Shown: in pieces, positions 24,599-33,046 of the stretch
Layout of the letters: every line of letters starts with the position of its first letter
Numbering within the stretch: position 1 is the stretch's first letter
Assembly (NCBI RefSeq): GCF_000337815.1
Contig: NZ_AOLN01000011.1
Location: 310,001 to 374,000 of the forward strand
Direction: 5' to 3'
Length of the DNA stretch: 64,000 nucleotides
Origin: Haloferax mucosum ATCC BAA-1512
Lineage (GTDB): Archaea; Halobacteriota; Halobacteria; Halobacteriales; Haloferacaceae
Translations under genes and position numbers: made by a program
The notes under the pieces: model-generated
Told to the model about the DNA's origin: nothing
Database searches by the model: none
Seen by the model: only the letters and a program-made list of their open reading frames with translations

Positions 24599-25543
24599 TC
24601 ACTCGCGTTTCCAGCGGAGTTCCGGCACCGTCACGCCGGGGTCGAATCGGAGGTTGCCGTAGCGAGCGCGGACGTACCACGCGATAGCCGCCGTGCCGAC
24701 GAGAATCGCGCCGACACCGAGCAGTCCCGCTTCGGGACCGAACGCGCCGCCAGTGATGACGTCCGGCCCGCGTTCGGTCGTCGCCACGACCGACGTGCCG
24801 AAGCTGAGACCGCTGACGGAGAAGCCGAAGACGCCGCCCTGAAAGAAGTTCCACGTGATGTGAAGCCCAATCGGGATTGCGAGGTCGCCCGAGAGCACGT
24901 AGCCGAGACCGAGCATGACGCCCGCGAGCGTGATGCTGAGCGTGCTGGCGAGACTCGAATTCGGATTCGAGAGATGGATGACGCCGAAGACGGCCGCCGA
25001 GACGACCAGCGCGACCGTGGACGCGACTCGAACGTCGAACTTCCAGCGAAGTCCCTCGGAGATATCCGTGAGCACGACGCCCCGAACGAGCAGTTCCTCG
25101 GAGATGCCGACGACGACGAAAAGTGCCAACAGCGACGCGACACCGGAGAGTCGAGCACCGCCGAATCCGACGCTGTCAACGGTAAACCAGCCGGTTGCGA
25201 GTCCGACGAGGAAGATACCACCCATCAGGACCGCGCCGAGAGCGAGTCCGAACCCGAGGTCGAGCATCCAGTCGCGGTCGATGCCGAATCCGAGGTCAGA
25301 GAGCGTTCGTCTGTCGATGTACCGGGCGACGACGAGACCGGCGATGCCGGTTGCGCCGGCGGAGACGACGTTGGTGACGACCGAAGCGACTGGCCGACCG
25401 GAGAGCACGGTCCCGAGCGGTCCGACGACGCCGAACGCGAGGGCCAACACGACCAACACGACGACGATGGGCATGGTGAGCAACCGAAGTGGAGCGGTCG
25501 GGCGACGCTCCGTATCGTTCCAGACGAGTCGGCGGGGGGACAC
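24599..25543 (-). CDS. CPBP (CAAX/Abi-type) intramembrane metalloprotease
   Basis: This polytopic protein has the three CPBP motifs: EE-x3-R as ISEELLVRG, then F-x3-H as FGVIHLS, and H-x2-W-N as HITWNFFQGG. These form the intramembrane zinc site seen in Rce1-like proteases. Substrates are unknown; relatives process prenylated proteins, bacteriocins or regulators. The N-terminus is uncertain: no ATG precedes the conserved-looking RRLVWNDTERRPTAP, so I use GTG 25543 (314 aa); ATG 25474 would start at the first helix. Downstream the stop lies 27 nt from the convergent hisG stop. Confidence 0.82.
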   Translation of the reverse strand: MSPRRLVWNDTERRPTAPLRLLTMPIVVVLVVLALAFGVVGPLGTVLSGRPVASVVTNVVSAGATGIAGLVVARYIDRRTLSDLGFGIDRDWMLDLGFGLALGAVLMGGIFLVGLATGWFTVDSVGFGGARLSGVASLLALFVVVGISEELLVRGVVLTDISEGLRWKFDVRVASTVALVVSAAVFGVIHLSNPNSSLASTLSITLAGVMLGLGYVLSGDLAIPIGLHITWNFFQGGVFGFSVSGLSFGTSVVATTERGPDVITGGAFGPEAGLLGVGAILVGTAAIAWYVRARYGNLRFDPGVTVPELRWKRE

Positions 25544-25641
25544 GCCCGACGGTTCGACGGCCTCGGTGAAGAAAGTACGCGGGACGTGGCGGCGCTCGGG
25601 GTGGCGTTCGAGAAGTGTTCCAAAGAGGCGTTCAGAACGCG

Positions 25642-26022
25642 TTACACCGGCGCGCTCGACAGGATGACGAGGAGACCGAAGAGGACGGTCCCGAGGAGGA
25701 CCGAAACGACGAAGTGAATCCCCACGATGTACGCGGAGAGGCGGTTCGACCGGCCGTAGAGGAATTTGACGAATCCGAAATCGAGCGCGAGCGCGAGGCC
25801 GAGCGCGAGAAACGAGTTCCAACCGAACGTGGTGAAGACGACGGCGATGGCCGCCGGGACCGGGCCGACGGCGAACGCTTTTTTCACCTCGACGTCGCCA
25901 AGGACGTTTCGCGCGGCGATGTGGGCGGTGATAGAGAGAAACAGCGCGAACAGCGCGAAGGTTCCGGCAACGGCCGAGACCGGCGCGCCGGAGGCGGTCG
26001 TCTGCAAGATGAGCGCGTCCAT
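25642..26022 (-). CDS. Membrane protein, 126 aa, unknown function
   Basis: The protein has about four hydrophobic helices (residues 15-37, 48-66, 70-88 and 97-122) with short loops, one of them basic (LYGRSNRLS). It has no signature motif. It precedes the CPBP protease gene on the same strand with a gap of about 100 nt, so co-transcription is possible. Length and composition match small haloarchaeal membrane families of unknown role. Confidence 0.72.
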   Translation of the reverse strand: MDALILQTTASGAPVSAVAGTFALFALFLSITAHIAARNVLGDVEVKKAFAVGPVPAAIAVVFTTFGWNSFLALGLALALDFGFVKFLYGRSNRLSAYIVGIHFVVSVLLGTVLFGLLVILSSAPV

Positions 26023-26148
26023 ACCGGCGGCACGAACGCGACGAACTTAGGTTCGGTCGGTTCGGTGCCGGCGTCCGAGTGCGAGTACACCGGCCAGCAC
26101 ACCGCGAGATGACACGACCGACACCTCGACTGGGAAAACAGCGACCGA

Positions 26149-26718
26149 TTAGAGCGCGCCGGACAACAACCCGAGGTCCGAGAGGCGAGACATGATGACG
26201 TCAACCGCATCCTCGGCGTCCTGCGGCTTTTTTCCACCCGTGATGACGAGCTTCCCCGACCCGAAAAGAAGCGCCACCACGCTCGGTTCGTCGAGCCGAT
26301 AGACCAACCCCGGGAACTGTTCGGGTTCGTACTCGATGTGTTCGAGACCGAGTCCGATAGCGATTGCGTTGAGGTTTAGATTCTCGCCGAGGTCAGCGCT
26401 CGTGACGATGTTTTGGACGGTTATCTCGGGGTCGTCATCGACCGGAATCTGGAGTTCGCGGAGCTTGTCGAAGACGATTTCTAGACTCTCGTGCACGCCG
26501 TCAGTCGATTTCGCCCCCGTACAGACGATTTTTCCGGACCGAAAGATGAGCGCCGCGGACTTCGGGTCCTGCGTCCGATAGACGAGACCGGGAAACTGCT
26601 CGGGGTCGTAATCGGCACCCTCTAAATCCATCGCCACGCTCTGGAGGTCAAGTTCCTGGCCGATTCCCGTGGAGGCGACGACGTTCTCGATGGTGATGGT
26701 GTCCTTGGGGCCGGTCAT
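26149..26718 (-). CDS. tbp: TATA-binding protein TBP
   Basis: TBP binds the TATA box and, with TFB, recruits RNA polymerase. The 189-residue protein shows the two-fold repeat of the saddle fold: FPGLVYRTQDPKSAALIFRS in the first half (about 43-62) and FPGLVYRLDEPSVVALLFGS in the second (about 134-153), each followed by a G-K-(I/L)-V-x-T-G strand. The protein is acidic on its stirrups, as usual in halophiles. Haloarchaea commonly encode several TBP paralogues, so this may be one of a set. Its own promoter carries repeated TATA-like motifs. Confidence 0.95.
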   Translation of the reverse strand: MTGPKDTITIENVVASTGIGQELDLQSVAMDLEGADYDPEQFPGLVYRTQDPKSAALIFRSGKIVCTGAKSTDGVHESLEIVFDKLRELQIPVDDDPEITVQNIVTSADLGENLNLNAIAIGLGLEHIEYEPEQFPGLVYRLDEPSVVALLFGSGKLVITGGKKPQDAEDAVDVIMSRLSDLGLLSGAL

Positions 26719-26723
26719 GTAAC

Positions 26724-26753
26724 GATTTAAAACACGTATTTAAGATTTAAAAA
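26724..26753 (-). promoter_or_regulatory. Repeated TATA-like elements upstream of tbp
   Basis: On the plus strand GATTTAAAA occurs at 26724-26732 and again at 26744-26752, with TATTTAAG between them (about 26738-26744). The distal copy lies 26-35 nt from the tbp start, right for a leaderless promoter; the proximal copy lies within 14 nt of the ATG and would overlap the transcription start. Confidence 0.6.
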
Positions 26754-26776
26754 GATTGGTGCGGTGGGCTGACACG

Positions 26777-27088
26777 TTACGCGCGGCGACGAATAATCTG
26801 GACGTTCCGCGCGGTGACGACCGCTCCGAGAAGTGTCAGTGCCGCGGGAACAGCGAGTCGGGCGAGCGTCGGTTTGAGGACCCAGTAGGTAGCGAAAAAC
26901 AGCGCCACTGAGACGACTTTCAAGACGGCGAACGAACCGGGGCCCGGGTCGCCGCCGGAGATAAGTCGAACGATGGGATTACCCTCCTGAACGCCTGCCA
27001 TCCGCACACCGAGCACGGTTGTCACGTAGTCGCCGAGACCGTATGCGAGCGTCGCCGCACTCCAGAGGATGGCGTCGAGAGAGGCCAT
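26777..27088 (-). CDS. Membrane protein, 103 aa, unknown function
   Basis: The protein has about three hydrophobic segments (residues 6-28, 52-70 and 76-94) and a G-N-P-I-V-R loop between the first two, seen in several small prokaryotic membrane families with a D-x-x-T-T and N-P pattern (YGLGDYVTTVLGVRMAG). It ends basic (IIRRRA). Transcribed toward tbp, it may share its terminator region. No function can be assigned. Confidence 0.7.
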   Translation of the reverse strand: MASLDAILWSAATLAYGLGDYVTTVLGVRMAGVQEGNPIVRLISGGDPGPGSFAVLKVVSVALFFATYWVLKPTLARLAVPAALTLLGAVVTARNVQIIRRRA

Positions 27089-27311
27089 GCGGGTGGATTC
27101 GGACCATCCAATATAAATCTCGCCGTCGGCGAACGGTCAGGGTTTCGTGAACAAGCGTCCAGCGGCCGCCGTTCGAAACCAGCCGTCGAAACGAAGTCCG
27201 GACTCGACCGCGGTCCGGTTCTCTACTTTCTGTTCCTGCATCTGCCCCCACTACCCGCTGACGCCTGCCGACGACCGATACCCTCATTTTCGCGGCCCGT
27301 CAGGTCCGAGC

Positions 27312-28283
27312 GTGTACGGATTGGAACTCGCCGGCGAGGAAGACGCGTTCGCCGCCCGCGAGGCCGAGTCGGCGGCGACGGACGTGACAGTCGTCGCGCC
27401 CGGCCTCGCCACCGCCCGCGGCGTGGACACGGAGCGCGCGAAACATCTCGCGTACACCCGCCGCGTCGTGGAACTTGTCGGGCACTGTGACCCCACTATC
27501 GACGCCGCCCACGCCGTCGTCGAAGCGGCGACCATCGACCGCGAGGGGACCGTCGCGGTCCGCGCCCGCGACGTTCGAAGCCTGACGGACGTAAGCACGA
27601 CCGACGCCGAGCGCCGCATCGGTTCCGCACTCGTTGCCCGCGAATTCGACGTTGACCTCGACGACCCGGACCACGAACTCCGCGTCTATTTCTCCGAAGA
27701 CGCCTGTCTCGTCGGCTGGACAGTCGTCGAAGGCGTCCGCGACTTCGCCGACCGAAAGCCCACGGACCGACCCTTCTTCCAACCGGGGAGCATGGCCCCC
27801 GTCGATGCCCGCGCCTTCGTCAACATGGCCGGCGCGAAACCCGGCGCGCGCATCCTCGACCCGATGTGCGGGACCGGCGGCGTCCTCCTCGAAGCGGGTC
27901 TCGTCGGTGCCGACGTGGTCGGCGTCGATGCCCAATCGAAGATGGCCGCGGGAGCGCGTGTGAACGTCGCTCACTACGTCGGCGACGGCCACGTCGTCCG
28001 CGGCGATGCGACCGCACTGCCGCTCTGTGACGATTCTATCGACGGGGTGGTGTTCGACGCGCCGTACGGCCGGCAATCGAAAATTGCGCGCCACTCGTTA
28101 GCGGAGTTGGTCGGCGGGGCGTTAGCCGAGGTTGGGCGAGTTTCGAGTCGGTGCGTGATGGTCGCCGACCGGTCGTGGACCGAGGAAGCCGAGGACGCTG
28201 GCTGGGAAGTCGAGCAGGTGTTCGAACGACGGGTCCACCGGTCGTTAGTTCGGTACGTGCATCTGTTGCATCGAGAATCCTAA
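27312..28283 (+). CDS. tRNA guanine-10 N2-(di)methyltransferase Trm-G10
   Basis: The 323-residue protein has an N-terminal THUMP-type RNA-binding half (about 1-150) and a C-terminal Rossmann methyltransferase with SAM motif ILDPMCGTGG (181-190) and motif IV DAPYGR (249-254). It fits the archaeal enzyme that methylates G10 of tRNA, a modification that stabilises the D-arm. I start at GTG 27312 (VYGLELAGEEDAF), the conserved N-terminus; the frame is open to 27147 but upstream residues are cysteine- and proline-rich and not family-like. Motif IV is usually (D/N)PPY, here DAPY, which may be normal for haloarchaeal members. Confidence 0.85.
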   Translation: MYGLELAGEEDAFAAREAESAATDVTVVAPGLATARGVDTERAKHLAYTRRVVELVGHCDPTIDAAHAVVEAATIDREGTVAVRARDVRSLTDVSTTDAERRIGSALVAREFDVDLDDPDHELRVYFSEDACLVGWTVVEGVRDFADRKPTDRPFFQPGSMAPVDARAFVNMAGAKPGARILDPMCGTGGVLLEAGLVGADVVGVDAQSKMAAGARVNVAHYVGDGHVVRGDATALPLCDDSIDGVVFDAPYGRQSKIARHSLAELVGGALAEVGRVSSRCVMVADRSWTEEAEDAGWEVEQVFERRVHRSLVRYVHLLHRES

Positions 28284-28363
28284 CTCGTCTCTTCGGAGAC
28301 TGTCCCGCCGAAGTAGGTAGATGGATGACAATGATGAATAGAGGGCTGTAAATAAATCGCGCC

Positions 28364-28534
28364 ATGGCAGACGCTAGTCTCCGGAGACGCCTGGATATCG
28401 CCCTCCTGCTCTTAGCGGCAAACTTCGTTCTCCTGCTCGTAATCGGCTTTCAGGTCGATTTGGAGGCGACGTTCGGCGTGTTAGTGCTCGTCGTCTTGCT
28501 CGGCTACGGCTTTCTCAAGGGGAGCGTAGTGTGA
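28364..28534 (+). CDS. Two-helix membrane micro-protein, 56 aa
   Basis: The frame reads MADASLRRRLDIALLLLAAN and contains two hydrophobic helices (about residues 10-29 and 36-53) around a short acidic turn (QVDLEA). Positive-inside charges (RRR) suggest an N-in topology. ATGAATAG about 27 nt upstream of the ATG could be the TATA element. It ends 16 nt before the convergent gene at 28551. The function is unknown; it is short enough that chance cannot be excluded, but codon use is good. Confidence 0.6.
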   Translation: MADASLRRRLDIALLLLAANFVLLLVIGFQVDLEATFGVLVLVVLLGYGFLKGSVV

Positions 28535-28550
28535 TGGTCGTTTGCCCGTC

Positions 28551-28958
28551 TCAAGGCCCGAAACTCGGTGTTCCGACCTGTTTCCCGCGCCGGTAGAGGT
28601 AGAACGACAACAGCGGCACGGACGCGGCCAGTATCGGTGGGTACACCCCGACCGCGAGATTGGGTAGCCCAAGGAGTCCCCACGCCCAGTTGGGTCGCCA
28701 CAGTGCCTCGCTGTTCCGTAATCCGCGGATGTCCAAAACGAGTGCGACTAACACGACGAGACCGAAGAGAATCGCACCCCACTGCGAGAGGATGGACATG
28801 ACGAAATACAGGAAATAGTCACCCAGGCTGTCGTGTACAAGCGCTCTCGAAAGGGACTGCCGAGACAGTAATTCGAGTATTCCGAAAAGCACCGAAACGG
28901 GGAACAAGGCGACGCCGTACCACCAATTTGGGGACGAAGAATGAGCTGTGGCGGACAT
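28551..28958 (-). CDS. Membrane protein, 135 aa, unknown function
   Basis: The protein starts MSATAHSSSPNWWYGVALFP and has about four hydrophobic stretches (residues 13-30, 45-75 with a kink, 90-110 and 112-126), with an R-N-S-E loop and a basic end (YRRGKQVG). The ATG at 28958 precedes the first helix directly; the much longer open frame to 29213 is the shadow of the decarboxylase gene. GC is slightly lower than in its neighbours. I see no motif that assigns a family. Confidence 0.65.
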   Translation of the reverse strand: MSATAHSSSPNWWYGVALFPVSVLFGILELLSRQSLSRALVHDSLGDYFLYFVMSILSQWGAILFGLVVLVALVLDIRGLRNSEALWRPNWAWGLLGLPNLAVGVYPPILAASVPLLSFYLYRRGKQVGTPSFGP

Positions 28959-29013
28959 GCGAGAACAGACACCGCCACGGTAGAAAGTTGTTGTCAATTG
29001 GGTGTCTTGTTCC

Positions 29014-29619
29014 TCAGTCCCGCCGCGCCAACACTGTCTCGCCCGCCCGCACCGACTCACCTTTCTCGACGACGACATCTTCCGACCCGAACTCGGGCGG
29101 TAACAACACGTCCGCCCGAGAGCCGAAGTCGATGTGTCCGATTTTGTCGCCGCGGGCGAGTTCGTCGCCGGGTGCGACGTAGGGGTGAATCCGGCGGGCG
29201 AATGCGCCGGCAATGAGCGAGAGTTCGTAGGTGTCGTCGTCTGAATCGACGGTGATATCGACGCGCTCGTTCCGGTCTGAATCCTTCGAAAACGCCGGTT
29301 TGTGCGCGCCGGGACGGTGAGTCACGTCGTTGACCGTCCCCGAGACGGGCGCGCGATTGACGTGCACGTCGGTGACGTTCATGAACACGCCCACGCGGAC
29401 GCGACCGTCTTCGACGCGAATAACCGAGACGCGTCCGTCGGCGGGCGAGATAACGCCCGGTTCGTCAGGCGGCGAGCGTTCCGGGTCGCGGAAGAACCAA
29501 AGCACGAACGCGCCGACGCCGAGGAACACTGCGCCTGCGGGCGGGAAGACGAACGCCGAGACTGCCGCGCCGAGGAACGCCGGAAGGGCGAAGCGTCGGT
29601 AGCCGGGAGCGAAGTTCAT
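29014..29619 (-). CDS. asd: Archaetidylserine decarboxylase (phosphatidylserine decarboxylase family)
   Basis: The enzyme converts archaetidylserine to archaetidylethanolamine in membrane lipid synthesis. The 201-residue protein is the short form: two N-terminal hydrophobic segments (about 12-42), then SPADGRVS with D61, DVHVNRAP with H86, and DFGSRADVLLP, in which S167 would become the pyruvoyl cofactor after self-cleavage between G166 and S167. That matches the archaeal/short bacterial decarboxylases rather than the long LGST type. Its ATG follows the rfcB stop with no gap, so the two are co-transcribed. Confidence 0.9.
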   Translation of the reverse strand: MNFAPGYRRFALPAFLGAAVSAFVFPPAGAVFLGVGAFVLWFFRDPERSPPDEPGVISPADGRVSVIRVEDGRVRVGVFMNVTDVHVNRAPVSGTVNDVTHRPGAHKPAFSKDSDRNERVDITVDSDDDTYELSLIAGAFARRIHPYVAPGDELARGDKIGHIDFGSRADVLLPPEFGSEDVVVEKGESVRAGETVLARRD

Positions 29620-30645
29620 TCAGGCCTCACCGCGGACGTCCGCGCCCCAACTCGTGAGGAGGTGGGTGATGTGCAGGCGGTCGTCGATACCGGTCACGAG
29701 GTCTAAATCGACGCCACCGGCGAGTTCGTGTAGGCGGGCGAGTTCGCCGTCGGCGAATCGCTCGGGGGTCGCGTCGGCGACGCGGAGGATATCACGGAGG
29801 AGTTCCTGGCCCTCGTAGCCCTCGTCGTCGAGGAGCGTCGTCAGCGTCTTGCGAGCGTCTTTGATGTCGCCGTCGCGGGCGTTGATGAGGAGCGTCTTCA
29901 GCTCGTCGTCGAAGCCCACGTCGCCGAGGGCGGCGTGAACCGTAGACATAGTCACCCCGTCGGCCTCGGTTGCGGTTCGCTGAGCTGAGAGGACGGCTTT
30001 CCGAACGTTTCCGTTCGACGCGTCAGCGAGGAACTGAAGCCCGGTGTCGTCGTACGCGACGTCTTCGGCGTCAAGGATGTCCGCGAGGAGCGATTCGAGC
30101 GTGTCGTCGTCCGGCGCGGGCATCGGGACGGGGAAACACCGCGAGCGAATCGGCGGGATGAGCTTCGACGGCTGACGCGTGGTGATGACGAACTGCGTCG
30201 TCCGGTGGTGTTGTTCCATCACGCGGCGAAGCGCCTGCTGGAAGTCCTCGCGGATGGCCTCGGCGTTGTCGAGGACGATCGTCTTGTACTCACCCGACAT
30301 CGGGGCGTAGCTCGCGGATTCCTTGAGCACGCGGTTTATCATGTCGCGTTTCGCCATCCGACTGCGGCCGTCGAGGAACTGCTCGAAGCGCGGGTCCTGT
30401 CGAATCTGCTTTTTCGTCTGGTTGAAGAAGTCCGCGACGTTGAGTTCGATGAGGTCGTTTTCGGGGTCGGCGTGGGCCTCCCGTGCGAGTGCGCGCACAG
30501 CGGCGGTCTTGCCGACGCCCGGCGGGCCTTGCACGACGAGATTCATCGGTTCGTCCACGGCGCGTCGAAGGCGTTCGCGGACCTCCGGCTGTGGGAGGTC
30601 GTCGAGTGTCGGCGCGTGCGTCTCGGTCCACAGCGGCGCGTCCAT
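29620..30645 (-). CDS. rfcB: Replication factor C small subunit
   Basis: RFC loads PCNA on primed DNA. The 341-residue AAA+ protein has Walker A GPPGVGKT (40-47), the clamp-loader Walker B region as V-L-D-N-A-E, and the SRC box IPPIRSRCF with the arginine finger, then a helical collar domain. The Walker B tetrad DNAE differs from the D-E-x-D of the main small subunit; haloarchaea have two small subunits, and this resembles the second (RfcB). The start MDAPLWTETHAPTLDDLPQP is typical. The partner clamp is encoded at 9634. It overlaps nothing upstream; tRNase Z is divergent, 125 nt away. Confidence 0.9.
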   Translation of the reverse strand: MDAPLWTETHAPTLDDLPQPEVRERLRRAVDEPMNLVVQGPPGVGKTAAVRALAREAHADPENDLIELNVADFFNQTKKQIRQDPRFEQFLDGRSRMAKRDMINRVLKESASYAPMSGEYKTIVLDNAEAIREDFQQALRRVMEQHHRTTQFVITTRQPSKLIPPIRSRCFPVPMPAPDDDTLESLLADILDAEDVAYDDTGLQFLADASNGNVRKAVLSAQRTATEADGVTMSTVHAALGDVGFDDELKTLLINARDGDIKDARKTLTTLLDDEGYEGQELLRDILRVADATPERFADGELARLHELAGGVDLDLVTGIDDRLHITHLLTSWGADVRGEA

Positions 30646-30770
30646 TGGACTGCCGTAGCAGACGGTCGGGTAAGAATCGGTCGGTCCGTCGCGGTTCCGG
30701 GAGCGTCCAGCGCGTCCGCGTCCGCGGCGGATTCGACGCACGTTTAGTCCCGCCGCCATCATTGTTGGGC

Positions 30771-31706
30771 ATGTCCATGCGCGCGACCTTCCTCGGGACC
30801 GGCGGGGCCGTCCCCACCACGGCGCGTGCGCCGAGCGCGTTCCTCGTGAACCGCGACGGCGAGCGCCTGTTGTTCGATTGCGGGGAGGGCACTCAACGCC
30901 AGATGATGCGGTTCGGAACGGGGTTCGGCATCAGCCACCTCTTCGTCACGCACCTCCACGGCGACCACATTCTCGGCATCCCCGGACTGATTCAGACCCT
31001 CGATTTCAACGAGCGCGACGACGCGCTCGCCATTCACGGTCCGCCGGGGAGCAAACAACACCTCGAAACACTGGTCCACGCCGGTGGCTACCAACCCGGA
31101 TTCCACGTCTCCGTCCACGAAGTCCGGCCCGGTACCGTCGCCTACCGCGACGACGACTACGAAGTTCGCGCGTTCGAGACCGAACACCGAACCTCGTCTA
31201 TCGGCTACGCGCTCGTCGAAGACGACCGACCCGGCAGATTCGACCGCGAGAAGGCCGAATCACTCGGCGTTCCGGTCGGTCCCGCATTCGGTCGCCTCCA
31301 CGCCGGTGAGGACGTGGAACTCGAAGACGGCACCGTCGTCGAGTCCGAACAGGTCGTCGGCGACCCGCGTTCGGGTCGGAAAGTCGTCTACACCGGCGAC
31401 ACGCGCCCGCTCGATTCGACGGTCGAAGTCGCCCGCGACGCCGATTTGCTCGTCCACGACGCGACGTTCACCGACGAGGAAGCCGACAGAGCCAAACAGA
31501 CCGCCCACTCGACCGCACGCGAGGCCGCGCGAGTCGCCCGCGACGCCGACGTTCGACGGTTCGCGCTGACCCACATCTCGGCGCGCTATGCGGCGAATCC
31601 GGACCCGCTTCTCGAACAGGCCCGCGAGGTCTACACCGGCGACGTGTTCGTCGCCGAAGACGGCCAAAAAGTCGAGATTCCGTATCCCGACAGCGACGGC
31701 GAGTAG
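30771..31706 (+). CDS. rnz: tRNase Z (RNase Z), 3' tRNA processing endonuclease
   Basis: tRNase Z cuts 3' trailers from tRNA precursors. The 311-residue metallo-beta-lactamase protein has the zinc motif THLHGDH (H61, H63, D65, H66) after FVNRDGERLLFDCGEGTQRQ-like strands, the flexible-arm region around residues 150-180, VVYTGDTRP with the next metal ligand, and LTHISARY near the C-terminus. Two starts 6 nt apart (30771 and 30777) are possible; MRATFLGTGG is the conserved beginning. Divergent from rfcB. Confidence 0.94.
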   Translation: MSMRATFLGTGGAVPTTARAPSAFLVNRDGERLLFDCGEGTQRQMMRFGTGFGISHLFVTHLHGDHILGIPGLIQTLDFNERDDALAIHGPPGSKQHLETLVHAGGYQPGFHVSVHEVRPGTVAYRDDDYEVRAFETEHRTSSIGYALVEDDRPGRFDREKAESLGVPVGPAFGRLHAGEDVELEDGTVVESEQVVGDPRSGRKVVYTGDTRPLDSTVEVARDADLLVHDATFTDEEADRAKQTAHSTAREAARVARDADVRRFALTHISARYAANPDPLLEQAREVYTGDVFVAEDGQKVEIPYPDSDGE

Positions 31707-31761
31707 TCCGCAGAACGACGCGGACGAGTAGCCCGCAGAAACCGATTTGGGCGCAGTACGC

Positions 31762-31769
31762 TTTTTAGG
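31762..31769 (+). promoter_or_regulatory. TATA box of the PhzF-family gene
   Basis: TTTTTAGG lies about 25 nt upstream of the ATG at 31790, predicting a leaderless transcript separate from rnz. Confidence 0.55.
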
Positions 31770-31789
31770 CTTCCGAGTGCAGAACTTGT

Positions 31790-32674
31790 ATGCCAACGAA
31801 TAACTTTCACATCCTCGACGTGTTCGCGACCGAGAAGTACGCCGGGAACCAACTGGCCGTCTTCGAAGACGCCGACACGCTCTCTGACGACCAGATGGCG
31901 GCGCTCGCAAAGGAGATGAACTACTCCGAGACGACCTTCATCGAAGGCGGAAACCCGGAAGCGGGGTTCGACGTTCGTATCTTCACACCTGCGGGTGAAA
32001 TTCCGTTCGCCGGGCACCCGACACTCGGGACCGCCGCCACTCTCCGAACGCACTTTGACGCCGGAGACGAAATCACACTGAACCTCGGTGTCGGGAAGAT
32101 ACCAGTCGAAGTGCGCAAGGAGGGCGACGACGAGGTGTACTGGATGACCCAGAACGCACCCGAATTCGGCGACGAGTTCGCCCACGAGACGCTGGCAGAC
32201 GTTCTTTCGCTCGACGTTGACGACCTCGACACCGACTGGCCCGTGCAGGCAGTTTCGACCGGGCTCCCGGCACTGATGATTCCCCTCCGCGACCGCGACG
32301 CACTCGGTCGGAGCGAAGTCGACCTGCCCGCGTACCGTGCATTCCTCGACGATGGCGGCCCGGAGAATCTCCTGCCATTCTGCCCGGACCCGCGCGACGA
32401 CGTGAACGACCTCGCGGCGCGGATGTTCGCACCCGGTTACGGCGTCGCCGAAGACCCCGCAACCGGAAGCGCAAACGGCTGTCTCGCGGGCTACCTCGCT
32501 CGGCACGAGTACTTCGGAACGTCGAGTATCGAGGTGACGGTCGAACAGGGGTACGAGATGGGCCGCCCCTCGCATCTCCACCTCGAAGCCAGCGACGAGG
32601 CTGGCGATGCCGGTGAGGTCACTGTTCGTGTCGGTGGTCGCGTCGAGTTCGTCGCAGAAGGAAAGTTGGTCTAA
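31790..32674 (+). CDS. PhzF-family isomerase/epimerase-like protein
   Basis: The 294-residue protein has the duplicated PhzF hotdog-like fold. Landmarks are FHILDVFATEKYAGNQLAVF at the N-terminus, the catalytic glutamate E47 in MNYSETTFI, RIFTPAGEIPFAGHPTLGTA (about 63-82) and EDPATGSANGCLAGYL near residue 225. PhzF isomerises a dihydroanthranilate in phenazine synthesis, but most relatives, including those in archaea, have unknown substrates and no phenazine genes are nearby. The gene has its own TATA box and is convergent with the 114-aa protein that follows. Confidence 0.9.
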   Translation: MPTNNFHILDVFATEKYAGNQLAVFEDADTLSDDQMAALAKEMNYSETTFIEGGNPEAGFDVRIFTPAGEIPFAGHPTLGTAATLRTHFDAGDEITLNLGVGKIPVEVRKEGDDEVYWMTQNAPEFGDEFAHETLADVLSLDVDDLDTDWPVQAVSTGLPALMIPLRDRDALGRSEVDLPAYRAFLDDGGPENLLPFCPDPRDDVNDLAARMFAPGYGVAEDPATGSANGCLAGYLARHEYFGTSSIEVTVEQGYEMGRPSHLHLEASDEAGDAGEVTVRVGGRVEFVAEGKLV

Positions 32675-32701
32675 GAAAACGGGGGGTGGGAGTTGAGCGT
32701 C

Positions 32702-33046
32702 TCAGTCGCGGTGGTCGTCGCAAACCGGGTTTTCACCGTCGTCGAGGAGGACGACGGGAACGCCGAGGACGACCCATTCGCGGACGTATCGTCGGAGCGT
32801 CGTCGCGGGAGACCCACACTCGACGCAGGCGGTGTCCGTCGTGTTCGGCGTCGATTCGAGGATTCGCGTTCGCGGGCCGAACGTCGTCCGCGAGTACGCC
32901 GGCGTCCGGAACAGGAGGATGACGAGTGCGGCGACGACGGCTACACTGACGAGCGGGAGGACGAATCGTCCCGCGCTAGTTCGTGCGAGTGCGCCGACGA
33001 GGACGAACAGCGCGACCACGACCGCGAGTTCCCGGCGAAATCGCAT
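32702..33046 (-). CDS. Membrane protein with C-terminal zinc cluster, coupled to the SPFH protein
   Basis: The 114-residue protein has two hydrophobic helices (about 7-24 and 28-47) and a soluble tail with C-V-E-C (about 74-77) and C108-D-D-H111, a plausible zinc site. Its ATG shares one base with the SPFH stop (TGATG), so translation is coupled. In many genomes SPFH proteins are followed by NfeD membrane partners; this protein could fill that place but does not look like NfeD. The function is unknown. Confidence 0.75.
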   Translation of the reverse strand: MRFRRELAVVVALFVLVGALARTSAGRFVLPLVSVAVVAALVILLFRTPAYSRTTFGPRTRILESTPNTTDTACVECGSPATTLRRYVREWVVLGVPVVLLDDGENPVCDDHRD

